This document shows positions 1-12,376 of a DNA stretch of 64,000 nucleotides, in pieces. The DNA lies in NCBI GenBank assembly GCA_036877525.1, contig JAZGTH010000002.1, positions 10,400,501 through 10,464,500 on the forward strand, given 5' to 3'. Numbering within the stretch: position 1 is the first letter of the stretch; every line of letters starts with the position of its first letter. The position numbers and the translations under genes are program-made. The DNA comes from Chromobotia macracanthus. Lineage: Eukaryota > Chordata > Actinopteri > Cypriniformes > Botiidae. A model generated the notes under the pieces. The model ran no database searches. It was not told where the DNA came from and worked only from the letters and a program-made list of their open reading frames with translations.

Positions 1-1678
1 AAACTGAACGCCAAAGTCATTAATCAATATGAATATTTGCTCTTTTAAAGCCATAGTATCGCTCTGAATTTTCTTGTAGGCAGTTGTATAGATGATGTTT
101 TCATTTGGTAAATCGGCTAGATGTTTCATTGATGCGATTACGTCTGCGGCACAGCAGGTTTTTGAAAGCCTGACTGAACTGGCCCCTGATTTCTGGGAAA
201 ACACATGTAGCGAAATTCAACAGTAGAGATCATGTTTTTGCCATGCTCTCAAAGGAGTCAAACTGAGACGGAGACAACAGCAGGATCTTAGTAATAGATA
301 GCTGATAAATAGGGCTGACTTTGTGCCTTGCAGTGGTAGTGATGAGAAAATGCGTGTTTGCTCACTTTTATTGAATGCTTTTAATGTTCACTCTGTCAAG
401 TTGCCTTGATTTTCTCATTTCATTTTCATTTAAAACCAAATTGAATTAGGACTATTTGTTTTAGCAATATTCTAAGGAAACAATCTCCATCATGACCGTT
501 TCTGAAGCTGTTTTCGTATCCAGCCTAACACTGAAGGTGAACAGGTTGCTCTCGTTAAAGAAGAATTTTATATGTGCAAATTAAAGAAAATAGTTGAACT
601 TCCCGTGATTCCCTATAAGTATTTGAAGCGTCATTAAGAAGGTTTGAAAAAGTAGTTTTAATTGCTGCGGATACTTTTATGTTGTATTCTTTTCATACCC
701 TGGAATTACTTTGCTTCTGACCTTGTAATTTTCTATCTTTGAGGATAAATCTTCAGGCGTTAATGAAGGAATAGTTTTGCGTAGATTCCTTTTTTTTACT
801 TACATTTTATTTATTGCTATATCTTAATGGATGGGTTACATTTTGTAATGTCTGTTAGTTCCTCATTGACTGATCAGTTTTGTCGTGATTTTTGTTGCAT
901 TGATTCCATAGATTGCACAGACTGCATTGAAGTCAGCTAGTTAATTAGTGAAAAATGAATGCTAATGAATGCCATTGGAAGCAATATAATAAGTCACTGG
1001 TGTTTAAACTTGTTTTGGGTTACAGTAAGGACAGTAAGGATGCCCTGCGGTGTGGACTCACAGCTGCAGTGTTTTAATCTCTCTGACTGATGAGCTCCAT
1101 ATACGAGCGGCGCATGTATCTGCAGGGCATCTAGCAGGGGATGCGGCGAGGGAACGACGCTGATCTAAAATTCTCTCTGAATTCAGCCTCTCCTCCTCGC
1201 CATGTATCTCCGCTACCTGCCATTCTGTCTCAATTATACCTCTCCATGCTGGAGGGAGGAGATGTCCTGCTGTTTCTCTGAGAGGCAGAGTCTCCGGGAG
1301 GCCCTCAGATCACACACACTCTTGACGTCAGACACACACAAACATAAGTACAGACATACACATGGATGTACCATCACATGGGTTATACATCAGCACAAGT
1401 ACACATTCAGTCACTGGGTTCTCATTAAGGGCACCGAAATTGTTTTCTGGGTATAGGATGTGATTCTGAACTGGTTTGGCTTCAGGACACAGATTTTACA
1501 TTAGACTGGTGGTACTCACTGTCAGTTCTGTGCTGTTGTGTCTGCTGTAGTGGGAAATATTACCTCTCATAAACTGCTGGTACTCTTTCTGCGCCTGCTT
1601 CACACGACTGCCTCTTCACTTTCACTCTTCTCCAAAGACTGTTAGCAAGCCAAAGTTTTGAGATATTGCTTATTGCCT

Positions 1679-2030
1679 TTAAAGCTGCAATCCGTAACCT
1701 ATTTGGTTAAAAATGAACAAAAATCAGTTATTGAGCAAGCACATGACAGATCAGTGTTCAAAACAGTCTCCTTACCGTACCCCGATATAACAGTAAACGA
1801 TAATTTGAGCTGTCTGGTCCGAATTTGTGGGAAATGTCCATCTGTAATCAGAAAGAAGATCCAGCTACTATATCGCATGTCCGTGTGCTGTGGATGGGGC
1901 AGAGTTTGTAGATTGTTCGTACAGCAGAATTTTGTCATCCACGTGAAGAAAAAAAACTCCCAAGTACCCTGCAGTTTTATTTTTCAAACAGAGATGGTGG
2001 TAGAGAGACAGTTACGGATTGCAGTTTTAA
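1679..2030 (+). mobile_element. Family A miniature inverted-repeat element, copy 1
   Basis: Bounded by TTAA at 1679-1682 and 2027-2030. The left end AGCTGCAATCCGTAAC pairs with the right end as a 15/16 inverted repeat. The inside carries aatgaacaaaaatcagtt and a GAG-TGTC block shared with the other copies. It is non-autonomous, with no transposase. TTAA flanks recall piggyBac-type targets, but the superfamily is not proved. The 136-codon open frame inside is a by-product. Confidence 0.85.
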
Positions 2031-2694
2031 ATGTAGCTGCACTTTTGTATTTAATAAATGCACAATAACATTGTTTGCTGCTTATGTTATTTGCATTCAG
2101 CTTTTTTCCTGCTCTGTGCAACCCACCAGACCTGCCACCTCGTCTTGAATCGTGACCCACCAGTCGAGATCCACTGGTGTAATTGACATATGTAAACGGC
2201 ACTGGCAGAGACCAATAATGCTGGCACATTACATGCTGAAATATTGTATCTGTTTGATGTGTTTGTCTGGGCACAAGTCTTTGTCTGCGTCTGGGTACAT
2301 GTGCGTAAAGAAGACAGAGGGAGAGACGAGGGAATGAATGAACGCTTTTTCATCTCCAAAGATTAGAATGTCTATTTTGACATACTTCAGTGTTTGTAGA
2401 TGGCTGATTTTGACAAGCACAGTAGCTTAGTCATTTCTACAGAAACAAAATAGATGCAAAGCCATGTTGATATTGTTACATCTGCTGTTCTTTTGCCTGT
2501 AAAAACAAACACAACAATGTAGAACAGACAAAGCAATGGAGTTCTTATATAAATTAATTGCTAATTTAGGTTTAATCATGAGTATTCAGCAGAGCTGAGC
2601 AACAAAGCTGGTGGACAGAGGGTTGTAGTTAGATGAAAGATGTAGCTTCTGCTAGACTGATTGCGAGCTATTATGTATCTAGTAATAATTGCTG

Positions 2695-2850
2695 TGATGT
2701 TGCTTAGTGGTTGGGACAAACACTCTGTGGTGCTGGTGTGGGAGATGTGGTTCACATCCAGCCTGCACCAAGATCTGATCCTGTTCTTGCTCTCTCATCA
2801 CAAATAATCTCTTGCCACCTTTCAGCTTTTGAGTAAAAAATAAATATTAT
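2695..2850 (+). repeat. Probable tRNA-derived SINE
   Basis: gttgcttagtggttgggaca resembles an A box and gatgtggttcacatccagcc a B box. It ends in an A/T-rich simple tail. Single copy here, so the family is inferred from form only. Confidence 0.45.
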
Positions 2851-3094
2851 TAATAAAAAATATTTTAAAATAAAAATCTAGTTTAAGGTAATGTAATTAT
2901 ATTGATATTGCATTGTTGCAGATGTCTTATTCATATAATTAGGGAAATATACATAGGAAAAAATCAGCAGATTATGAGTGATGCACAGTGCTGTTTATGC
3001 ACAGTGCTAAATATTAATGCAAAAACAATTACCTTTCTATACAGATTAGTAATATGTAGGCCCATACAGAGCCTGGAAAACGCATTTAGTTTAT

Positions 3095-3375
3095 TTAAAG
3101 CTGCATACCATAAATTTGTTTTGAGTTAAAAAATCTGAACAAAAATCAGTTATTGAGCAAGTAAATGACAGATTAGTGTTCAACACTTTACCTTCCTCTC
3201 AACGGTAAGTTTATAATTATCATTAGAATTTGAGCTGTTGGGTCTGATATCCTGGGAAATGTCAGTTTGGCTTCATCTGACTTTAACATGTAAAAAAGGT
3301 ATGTAAAGTATCCTGCAATTTTATGTTTCCAACAGAGGTGGCGGTAGAGTAGTGAAAGTCACAGATTGTAAATTA
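3095..3375 (+). mobile_element. Family A element, copy 2 (degraded right end)
   Basis: Same orientation as copy 1. It starts TTAAAGCTGCATACC and shares the core aacaaaaatcagttattgag. The right terminus (cacagattgtaaatt) is worn and its TTAA is lost. Confidence 0.7.
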
Positions 3376-3526
3376 TTATGGCTAATTTTGTAATGCTTTT
3401 TCATCTACTAATGAAAGTGTAGTGAACACAGCTTATTTGCCACTAAGTGGGTGTTATTAATATAATTTGTTGTGCCCTAATTATATAGACTGACCCATAA
3501 GACTGTAATCTCAACAGTTTTGAAGC

Positions 3527-3596
3527 CCTAATCATGATTGAACCTGTGACCTTTCCTTTAAAATCCCTGATCTCTAACTATTAGACAAGCAGCACT
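3527..3596 (-). repeat. tRNA-like SINE head fragment
   Basis: On the minus strand it reads ttgtctaatagttagagatc and ggtcacaggttcaatcatga, resembling A and B boxes. Short remnant. Confidence 0.4.
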
Positions 3597-4100
3597 CTGA
3601 GCAGCTATCAACAGTGCGCAAAACGGTACAATGTAGCTCAGTGATTTGCAGAACGGCACACAGTAAGCGAAGAGCAATTGTGACAAATTAGAATGACTGA
3701 TAAAATGAATGCGGGTGCTCCCTGGCAGTGGCATTATACATTCATATTAGTGTTTTGGAAATTAAATGGGCCCTGTGAATAAAGTCTTATCTTTCTAGAA
3801 TTAGTTCTTAACACTGATTCTGCATCCCGCCTTCTTTAACAGCAGAACGTTCTATTACCTAAGTAAGTTTTTGCAAAGTTGGTGGCAGGTAAAATTATTT
3901 AGCTAGCTAAGCTAACATAGGTTTTAACATAGGTGAATGACTTGCGATGATCTTTGAAGCACAAGTGCGTTTATGAATTTAGAGCTACCAAGGAGTTACA
4001 TTAATAGTTGTATGATTTTCAGATATTTTTGTAAATAAAAAAGTTTTTTGTAAAGACAGCTTGAAAAGCATATTTTTTATGATCAAGGTGCCAACCACAT

Positions 4101-4361
4101 TTAAAGCTGATATCTGGCCTCTCTATCGCCAACTCTTTTTGAACTACAACCTATATATCGCAGGTTACGTGCTTATCTTTACATAAGTCAAATGAAGTCA
4201 AACTGACATTTCCCGGGAAATCAGACCTGACAGCTCATATTATAAATCATTATTATAAACTTACTGTTTTGAGTCGGTGTAAGGAGATCTGTCATGTATT
4301 TGCTTAATAATAACTGATTTTTGTTCATTCTTAACCAAAAAAGTTACGTATTACAGCTTAA
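4101..4361 (-). mobile_element. Family A element, copy 3 (inverted)
   Basis: TTAA at 4101-4104 and 4358-4361. The right end (gttacgtattacagct) and the core aactgatttttgttcatt are the reverse complement of copy 1. Confidence 0.75.
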
Positions 4362-4465
4362 ATTTTTTATGGTGGCACAAAATGAAACACCCTTGTTGAG
4401 ACCATCTACTCGGTTCATGCCATTCCATTGCATGTTTTTTGCTAATTATGTCATTATTTTCTCTG

Positions 4466-4497
4466 TTTGTGTGTGTTTGTGTGTGTGTGTGTGTGTT
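4466..4497. repeat. Short (GT)n microsatellite
   Basis: GT repeat with two T interruptions. Confidence 0.9.
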
Positions 4498-5711
4498 TGA
4501 ATGTGTTGTTTATTTGCCATCTGAATAAAAGTATGTGTGACGTCATCTGGTGTCACAGGCAGGTGTCACTGACATCCATTTCCTCATCCACGCAGACAGG
4601 TGTGCGCACACGCGTCCGTTATGTTCAAAATCGCCCTGTGTTTTTTTCTGATTGAGTGGCAGTGAAGCACACTTCTGTGTAATCCAGCTTCTGAGTAATG
4701 GAGTGGAATGTGTGCCTACGTATATCTGTGTCTGGGATAAATGGCTAATGAAAAATGGAGAGCTGGGCTTTAATGTAATGACGCAGGGCGAGGTGAGCCG
4801 CCCGTCTTTTAGAACAGGGCAGGCGAGGTGACCGTTTTAAATGTTCGCTTCACACCAGCGCGCTTTTTCTTTCTCATATGCGAATACACAAGGAGAATAG
4901 CAGAAAACCAACAAAAAGAGGAGCAATGCAGAACTGGAGTGATGTAACAGCGAGGCCTGCAGTGACACTCAGTGTTGGACTAAAATGCCCAGTTGCATTG
5001 TGGGAAAGTTTTCTCTGCCCTTATACATTGACATGTCTCACACCTAAAAGACTTGCGTAAGCACTTACACAAGACCCCTTTTCTGGCCTGTGTGAAATTT
5101 CAGTATAAGAGCGTTACCTTGACTCATTGCTGATGCTTTTCTTGAGAAAGTAAGGCATAAAGTGCATGTTTTTCAAGTATACAAGGTTTAGCATCTGGAA
5201 TGGAGTGCGGGTGCTTGTTTTTCTGTTTTTTGCTGTAAAAGTATTCTTATGAAATCATGCAGAGTGGGCTAAAGTGTGTTCAAATTAAATTAAAGTAGAG
5301 ATTGCCAGCAAACAGTGTATATTGTTGTTGACTGTAGCATGAAATGAAACTCTACGCTTATGCCCTTGTATGTTAGAAAACCATTTCTTTTCCTTTTTAG
5401 TAATCTTTTATGATGTGACTTTCATTAGGTGCAGTCAACAGCACAGATTTGACCGATATAGGACTGTATAGAGTTTAACGATGTGTAAATTGTAATAAAA
5501 TATAGATAATGTAGATATAGATTTAATTTTGATGTTTTTGAGTTTTGACAGCGTCCTACTTATGGTTTGTTAATAGTTAATATTCATGCTTGCTTTGTGT
5601 AACTGTACATTTGTGATGCATGTATGAATGATACCTCAGTGCACCACCTGACGTTTTCTAACTAAATGTAAAAATGTAGTTTGTTATGGTGTCTTCTTCC
5701 TATAAATTGTA

Positions 5712-5716
5712 CATCT

Positions 5717-5795
<79 letters not shown>
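5712..5795. repeat. (CT)n microsatellite at the exon A acceptor
   Basis: About 84 bp of CT with two interruptions, running directly into the AG of the acceptor, so it serves as the pyrimidine tract. Confidence 0.95.
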
Positions 5796-5796
<1 letters not shown>

Positions 5797-5797
5797 G

Positions 5798-5953
5798 TGA
5801 ATGCCATGTTATCAGTGATGGAAGGCACCCAGCTGCTGTACACATTACAGCCACACCCATCTCTCACTCCCATCATGCACCTTCTCCCACCCAACATTCT
5901 GGTGTCTGGACACAACAGCATCCCCGGTGTGGCCCCGCCCATTGACGGCACAG
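5798..5953 (+). CDS. nphp4: nphp4 exon A (156 nt)
   Basis: Encodes (x)NAMLSVMEGTQLLYTLQPHP and on through HLLPPNILVSG to PPIDGT, then G as the first base of a split codon. Human NPHP4 has LIENCSLQYTLKPHPALEP and HLLPENLLVSG at about residues 180-215, so the match is strong. The acceptor is the AG at 5796-5797, directly after a long (CT)n run. The donor is CAG|gtagga at 5953/5954. The exon enters with two bases of a codon and leaves with one. The frame stays open upstream through the CT repeat (Leu-Ser), but that part is intron. This segment lies just after the N-terminal C2-like region of the family (established knowledge, approximate). Confidence 0.93.
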
Positions 5954-8900
5954 GTAGGATCACCCACAATGCCCCCTCTCAGATTAACATTTGTGAGAGA
6001 GGAGACAGTTTAAATCACCCTTAATGTGATAGATTTTTCACCACAGTTCTAAAACAATCAAATAGCATTTGATAACTGCTCATCTGTAACAAGAGAAAGT
6101 GCGTTGCCATGGAGACAGCAGAAAGAACTCCAGAAGCCTTGCTAAAGAGCTCTCCTTGTTTCTCAGGATGGTTCTCTGATTAGCTTCAGAATCACTGTGC
6201 GCCAAACCGGGTCATAAGTGAAGCCTTTGGCCTTGAAGAAAAACCATTTCAACTCCTTCTCAACTTCTCCGTCTCACAGCGCTGTGTTTATGATTCATCT
6301 CCTCCTGGATTTCTGTTCCGAGCAGCTCTCAGCAATGGGTACAGACAGACTTTATGAACGATTGTAATGAACCGTGGTGGGTTTCACAGCAGAGAGGGGA
6401 TTGGACGTCGAGCACAATGTCGACTAATCCTCAAGTACTCCAGATATCTTACTGGGAGCGTGACCCATGACCGCAGTCTAGATCCGGAGAGGGACGGAGA
6501 AAATTAGAAAAATATTCCACTGTGATCTTTGTATCTCTCTCCTGTTTTTTTTCCTCTCTCGCTCATTATAAACCTATGAGCAGATGCAGGAAAGGGGTTC
6601 CTTTGGAGCAGGTTTCTCTTTGAACTGCATCTGAAATATTTCAGTGCTATATTCTGAATCCTCCTGGGCCTCCACACAGGCAGAAAGTAGAAGACAGTTT
6701 TTCGCCCAACTGTTAATATGGTTAATAAGACATAATCTAAAGCACTTCGTTGCAGGATTCAAAAGCAATATATTCTGTCTGATTATTAACTTCTTGTCTG
6801 GGTCTTATAAAAGCCAAATTTTCACAATTTCAATTTCCCTTTCACCGCTTGAATGCATATAAGTGAGAAATCGCCTTTCATAGTCTTGGCAATTGGTTGT
6901 AACAAACAGCTCTAAGACACATCAGCTCTAAAACACAAAGACGGTTTTGGTTCATGTTAAAAGCAAAATGTTAGAGGAAATGTTGTTTATGTTTTATGTG
7001 TACTGTAAAGAAGAGTTTTAAACTCCTAGGGTTTGTGATAAAATATTAGGAAAATGTTCCGTATATTTATATTCCTATTCCTATTCATTTTGTATAATAA
7101 TAATTCTTTGAGATTTGTTATATAAAATGTAACAAATAAAACAATATTTGTTACAATTTTTGTACAACAATATTTGTATGTTTTGTATAGATTGTCATGT
7201 TTCATACCTCAAGATCTTAGTGTCGTGTACCACAAAACACTTAAAAGTCTAAACTGGTTACCAGTTACGGCACTTAAGTAAGTTAAGTGACGTACAGGCC
7301 AAGCATGGTGACCCATACTCAGTTTTGCCTCTGCACTTAACTCATCCAGTTAGTGCACACATATTGGAGTAGTGAGTTGTGAACACACACTGTAAACCGT
7401 GAACACACATCCAGATCAGTAGGCAGCACTGGGGCACCCGGGGAGCAATTGGAAGGTGCCTTGGTCAAGAGCATCTCAGTCATTTCCTGCCGGAACTGGG
7501 AATCGATCTGGTGACCTTCTGTTACAAGTCTGACTCGCTAACCAGTAGACCACAACTGCCCTCTTATAAAAAATAATATTTTTATTTATACTTTCATCTA
7601 TATTAAAATCTTAAACAACTTCCTGCTTCCCACATATGGGCTTGAATGCACAAAATGATTTTCAGACAGAAAACGCTAGACTAAATGATTCTACAGCCTG
7701 GAGTTGTCTCAAAGATGTAATTTCAGCACACCTATTTCAGTGATATCTGAAATAGGTGTCCTATTTATCTATTTTTGTCATTTCCTTTTCTTCCTCTTCC
7801 TCTTCTTATAGAGTCATTCTCTATCAGACCTCCTGTAGTCTGTGTCTTTCAGTGGCTGCAGTGCTGAAGGGTTTGTACTCTATAATGTCATGGCAAAGCT
7901 GCACTGGGTGGGTTGTCAGGGCTCAGTGCAGGTGTTCAGATAAGCCTGACTTGTATGTGTGGTTAAGTGCAGAGTAGGTGTGCAGTGTGTTTGAGGTAAT
8001 AGACTGTGTTCTGAGCTCTTCAGGTCTGGCTTTGATAGTGGCTGACTGCATGAGTGTGTTAAGGCTAAACTGTGATAGACCGTGTTTGTGTATGTCTGAG
8101 TGATCTGTAAGAGTGAAGCTCTTCTGTTGGTGACTCAGACAAAACGCAGAGCCTGCTGTCTGCCACAGAAACCTGCGTGTTACCCGACACACACCAGATT
8201 TGTGCAATATGGAGGACAAATAAAACATTCGATTAACTTGCTATATAATGCGGCGGCAATAAACCTGACATACCAAATCAATTTCAATTATTTTCAAGAC
8301 AGGAAATAATGACATATCCAATATGCCCAGTTCCTGTTCTTTCTGGGTAAAGATACTTCTCAAAGTGAAAAGAGGATCTTTTATGGTGATTCTTTGTAAA
8401 AATAACTGTATAATTCAGTATTGATGTGATCAAAGGGAAATCTAAGCAAACGGTATGTTTAATTAAGTTTACATGTACACAATGAGATCTAAAACATCAA
8501 AATCGAAAGAATGGAGCCTTAAACTGCCCATGACAAACAGCAGTGATTTGACAGCTCCACAGTGTTTACACTTTTCAAGAAAATCAATAATTGAGTGGTT
8601 TATTTATATAGCTGTCTTAGCATACTAAGCTAGACCAGGGCATTATTTTAATTGTTTTAACATTGTGTAAACGAACAGCTCTTGTTAATGATTTAATAGA
8701 CGTATTGTATTTCTTACCAAGTTTTTTGTATTTGCTTGGAAGTGGTTAACACTTTCAAAATCGAACTACTCCTACACAACTGTGGCTGCTCATGTGTTCT
8801 TCTGCAGCTGCGGTCACTACGTTCCCATGGGAAAGAAAAATCACAGATGAGATCTCTTTAATATCTCAGTTATTTCTCCAACAAATGGAGAGCAAATGAA

Positions 8901-10185
8901 AAGTTTCCTGTGTCTCAGATATTTCTTAGAAGAAATATACCCAGAATCTCACAGATCTCATGTCTTCGTTTTAGAGAAGATCTCAACAATGTCTCCATCA
9001 AATCTCCTGAGCTTTGAAAAAGCAATTTGGAGCAATATAAATTTTGTAGTAAAAAAAAATTGTAGTAAATAAAAAAGTTACTTTACTGCATGTCATAGAT
9101 ACAAACGTACTATTTATCTGTTGATCTATTGGTATAATTTGTTTACATTCCAGTGTGAAATATTCTGAGAAATGTCCTTATCTATCATGAAAACATTTCA
9201 ATACTTCTGAGAAGTTGCTTATTTCTAGACCATTTTCACTAACGTAAGGCATGTCTATTATAGAAACCACAGTTAGCTTAGGGGTTAATTCTGTGTAACA
9301 GATGTGTTTATTTAGTAATGAATTATAGAGGATGTTTTACCTAGCCTTCATCTATGTGAAGGTTTTAATTCATTATGATTTTCTGCACACAAGAAACATT
9401 TCCTCCGTGAGATGTCTGAATAAAGCATCAAGGTTGAGGTTTTTTTCAAAGAGCACAGGTTAGCATCTCTGTAGCTTTAGCCTGTTTATATGTGCCGAGC
9501 CGAATCAGGGAAATTCTGTCAGTCACGCAACACCAAAGCAAATCCACTGCATGACCCTTTTCAGAATGCTGAAATGCTTCTCAAATAGAATCTAGTATGA
9601 GCTACAGTTGATTTTTATCCTTAACAAAAGAAACACTGGCTCTGATGGCTCGGATACGCAGAAGACTTTCTCAATAGACAATGTTTGAAACGCTTTTCGG
9701 CAAGGCCCCCGCTGAGAACGGAAATGGGGCCAGCCAAAGATCTCAGCTGGAGGAAACGCGTCTGAGATGGTGCAGCCAGGCGCATACTCCAAATGCAAAA
9801 TTATCATTGGTCCTTTTTCTTCCTTAAGATCAGAAGGAGAATTTGGGCCACATGGAGCTCCATCAAGTTGGCCTTAACTGCAAGGATTTTTTGCAGCTTC
9901 TGGAACACGTCAAGCTCTCTTGTGCATATCTTGCTATTTTGCTACCCAATATGTTTTGTTCATTTTTTCATATTTGATTTCATTGCCACGGGTGAGAGGA
10001 ACTGGCATTCTGGAATAAAATGATAATTTAATTTTTACTGTCTAATTAAATCCTTTGTTGCCGAAAGGCTGTAAAAAAATGAATAACCATTAAATATAAA
10101 AGAAAATAATAAAATGGCTGGATGGAATTGGCTACATGTACAGGAAATGAGTAAATGTTAACGTTACGTTACTCTGTTGCAGCAG
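5954..10185 (+). other. Intron between exons A and B
   Basis: 4.2 kb with no coding signal. It holds a full-length tRNA-derived SINE on the minus strand (7288-7562) and otherwise AT-rich unique sequence. The 3' end is cagcag, a tandem NAGNAG acceptor. Confidence 0.85.
7288..7562 (-). mobile_element. tRNA-derived SINE (full length)
   Basis: Read on the minus strand, it begins gggcagttgtggtctactgg (A-box like) with agatcgattcccagttcc (B-box like) about 35 bases on. A body with gggtgccccagtgctgcc and tgtgtgttcac follows, and then a tail before acgtcac. This is a pol III SINE head plus body, the same family as 58761-59027. Confidence 0.75.
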
Positions 10186-10319
10186 ACGCGCTGCGGAAGC
10201 CTCGTCTGTTGAAGAGTTTCTTGTGTGCGTTGGAGGGCGTGCGGGTGGCACTCTTCCCCTCTGTGGAGGTCTTCGAATCTGACCTGCTCCAGCTGCTCAA
10301 CAGAGACTGCCAGAATACA
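10186..10319 (+). CDS. nphp4: nphp4 exon B (134 nt, or 137 with the upstream AG)
   Basis: Reads DALRKPRLLKSFLCALEG, then VRVALFPSVEVFESDLLQLL and NRDCQNT. DALRKPRL is identical to human NPHP4, and ALFPSVEVFESDLL parallels human TLYPSLEKFEEELL. The acceptor has two AGs three bases apart (10181-10182 and 10184-10185). Using the second gives IDGT-D-ALRK; using the first inserts one Ala before the Asp. Both keep frame. The donor is ACA|gtaagc at 10319/10320, and the exon ends on a whole codon. Confidence 0.94.
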
Positions 10320-10387
10320 GTAAGCTGGAACACAAACCAAACGTTCAACTCTATTCAATACATGCTTTTTCAGCCAAGTTGGGCTTG

Positions 10388-10758
10388 TTAAATGGATAGT
10401 TCATCCAGAAATAAAATTTGCTGTTAATTTACTCACCCTCAGGCCATCCAAGATGTGACTTTTTTTCAATAGAATAAAAAAAAAGATTTTTAGGCTATGG
10501 ATTACTGCTAATAACGTTGTAAATAATGTTTCTTGCACAAGAATGATTGATTGTTTCACTTTATAAGACTCCTATATGTTGTCAGGAGTCACAGGGATTC
10601 ATTTTGTGTTGTATGTATCTGCCTTGTTTAAATCTTAAAGACACGACAAACGCAGACTTGCATTTTAGAATTAGAAAGGACCAAGGGTTGAAGAAAAATG
10701 TCTTTGGATGGCCTGAGGATGAGTAAACTTTTCATGTTTGGTTGAACCATCCCTTTAA
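10388..10758. mobile_element. Family D element, copy 1
   Basis: TTAA at both ends. The left end is atggatagttcatcc and the right end gttgaaccatcccttt. The block cagattactcaccctca-like (tttactcaccctcag) is shared with the copy at 50622. Confidence 0.75.
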
Positions 10759-12151
10759 AGGCATAGTACACTGAGAGACTGAGTCAGTCAGTAAAACTCT
10801 GCTTAACATCTCTCTCTACATTCCACGGAAGAAAAAAAGTCATTGAAATAGTAATGACAGAGTTTTAATTTTTGAGGACAATTGCACATTTATTGTGATA
10901 TAACAGTGATCTTGAACATATATACTGTTTGGATTTAGCAGCACACAAAAGTTAAAGTTTTCAGGTGCCGGTTATTGTAGGAGTTTGATATTACATCACC
11001 TCTGGTGAAACTTTAGCCTTAACTGTCCTGTTCAAGGACACAAACAGAGCGGATAACAGGACAGATACATTAGGACCAGCAGTCCACTGATAATAGCTTG
11101 CTGTTATTGGTGGCCTCTCTACTTGTTATAATCTGATCCACTGTTCTATTGTAACCCAAAATATTTATTTAAAACAAAACTTAAAGTTGGTCTTAATTAT
11201 GCTAGTACTGAGAAATCTTGATGGTTTCTTTCAATCTCTGTGATTAAGAGGGACTATATAAATGTTTTTCTATTTTTTTTAAAGAAACAATTAAAATCCC
11301 ATTTTAGAAACAATAAATGCACACAAGCAGAGATGAATAATGTGCGGTTTTATGGTTTTGGACATTTGTCTATGATTTATTCAAGACGTATAATAAATGA
11401 GGTGAAACAAAAGTAGGAACAAAATAGGTGACCTCCAGTTTAGAGATTTACACCAGACATTCCAAGATCAGCAGTGATTAGATGTATAAATTAGCAAGGA
11501 TGATAAAAATGGTTATTGTGAGGCTATTGTGTATATATTGGATATACCATAATTGCAGGTGTGTTTGTAATGTATTTATTCCAGAACAGAACATGTTTGA
11601 CTATAAGAGGCTGAATTGAATCTCTATGAAGGGTCTTTATGTAGAATGAAAAAGCTTTTTCTAAACCTCTACTGTTTCATAATACATGAGTGTACATTAC
11701 TTGAAATATATTTGTCAAAGGTGCTGTTCTTTTCTTTTATGTGTTTCTGAAGTGTAAAAATAACTTGTTGAGCCTTTAGTCTTTTTAACATTCAGAACAG
11801 AAATAAGGTTGTAGAGTACTTCATAAGTGCTTCAGGAAATATAGTGGTCAGTCTGGATAATGTAGAGCGCAGAACGGAAATCGTTGCTGATTTCATTGGC
11901 AGGCAGTTGAAGTCGCATTGATTCCACTCATTCACTACTTTGCTAACATCTGGGATGGGTTTTCTATTATAATGTACTGAAGTGAGACTCGTTTATTGTG
12001 TGTTCCTGCTTCTTGAGCTTCATGCCTCTTTCAGATAATCCTCACAAACACATTATAAACCTTCCCAAATTCTCCACAGTCACAAACACCATCTGCTCCT
12101 GTTATTCCATACTGAAGATTTAAACGAACAGTGCAAGAGGAACATTGAGAA

Positions 12152-12376
12152 GGTTGGTGATTTGGCTAGCCTGTTGGTTAAAGTTCTGGCCTGGTAACCA
12201 AAAGGTTGTAGGTTAGTAGAAGACTGAGATGTTTGGGTTTGGCAACTTGGCTAGCCTGTTGGTTAAAGTTCTGGCCTGGTAACCATAAAGTTGTGGGTTA
12301 GTAGAAGGCTGAGATGTTTGGTTTTGGTGATTTGGCTAACCTTCTCGTTAAAGTTCTGGGCTGGTAACCAAAAGAT
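12152..12376 (+). repeat. Tandem array: 85-bp tRNA-like unit, three copies
   Basis: ttggctagcctgttggttaa starts at 12162 and 12247, with a variant at 12332, an exact 85-bp period. Each unit has an A-box-like tagcctgttggtt and ggtaaccaaaaggttgtagg-like sequence, so the unit is a SINE head. The third copy is cut short. Confidence 0.85.

Larger units (their letters stand above)
1..5797. other. Upstream intron of nphp4 (partial), repeat-rich
   Basis: I see no exon in this stretch. The preceding exon, expected to encode a segment like human LYHGTPRALLHP, is not found, so it should lie before the window. Contents: three family A elements (1679-2030, 3095-3375, 4101-4361), a SINE-like unit near 2695-2850, a tRNA-like fragment near 3527-3596, a short (GT)n run, and the (CT)n tract that ends at the exon A acceptor. 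A GC-richer block at 1040-1330 has no coding signature I recognise. Confidence 0.8.

Noticed and set aside
1658..2068. 136-codon open frame
   Set aside because: Lies inside a family A miniature element.
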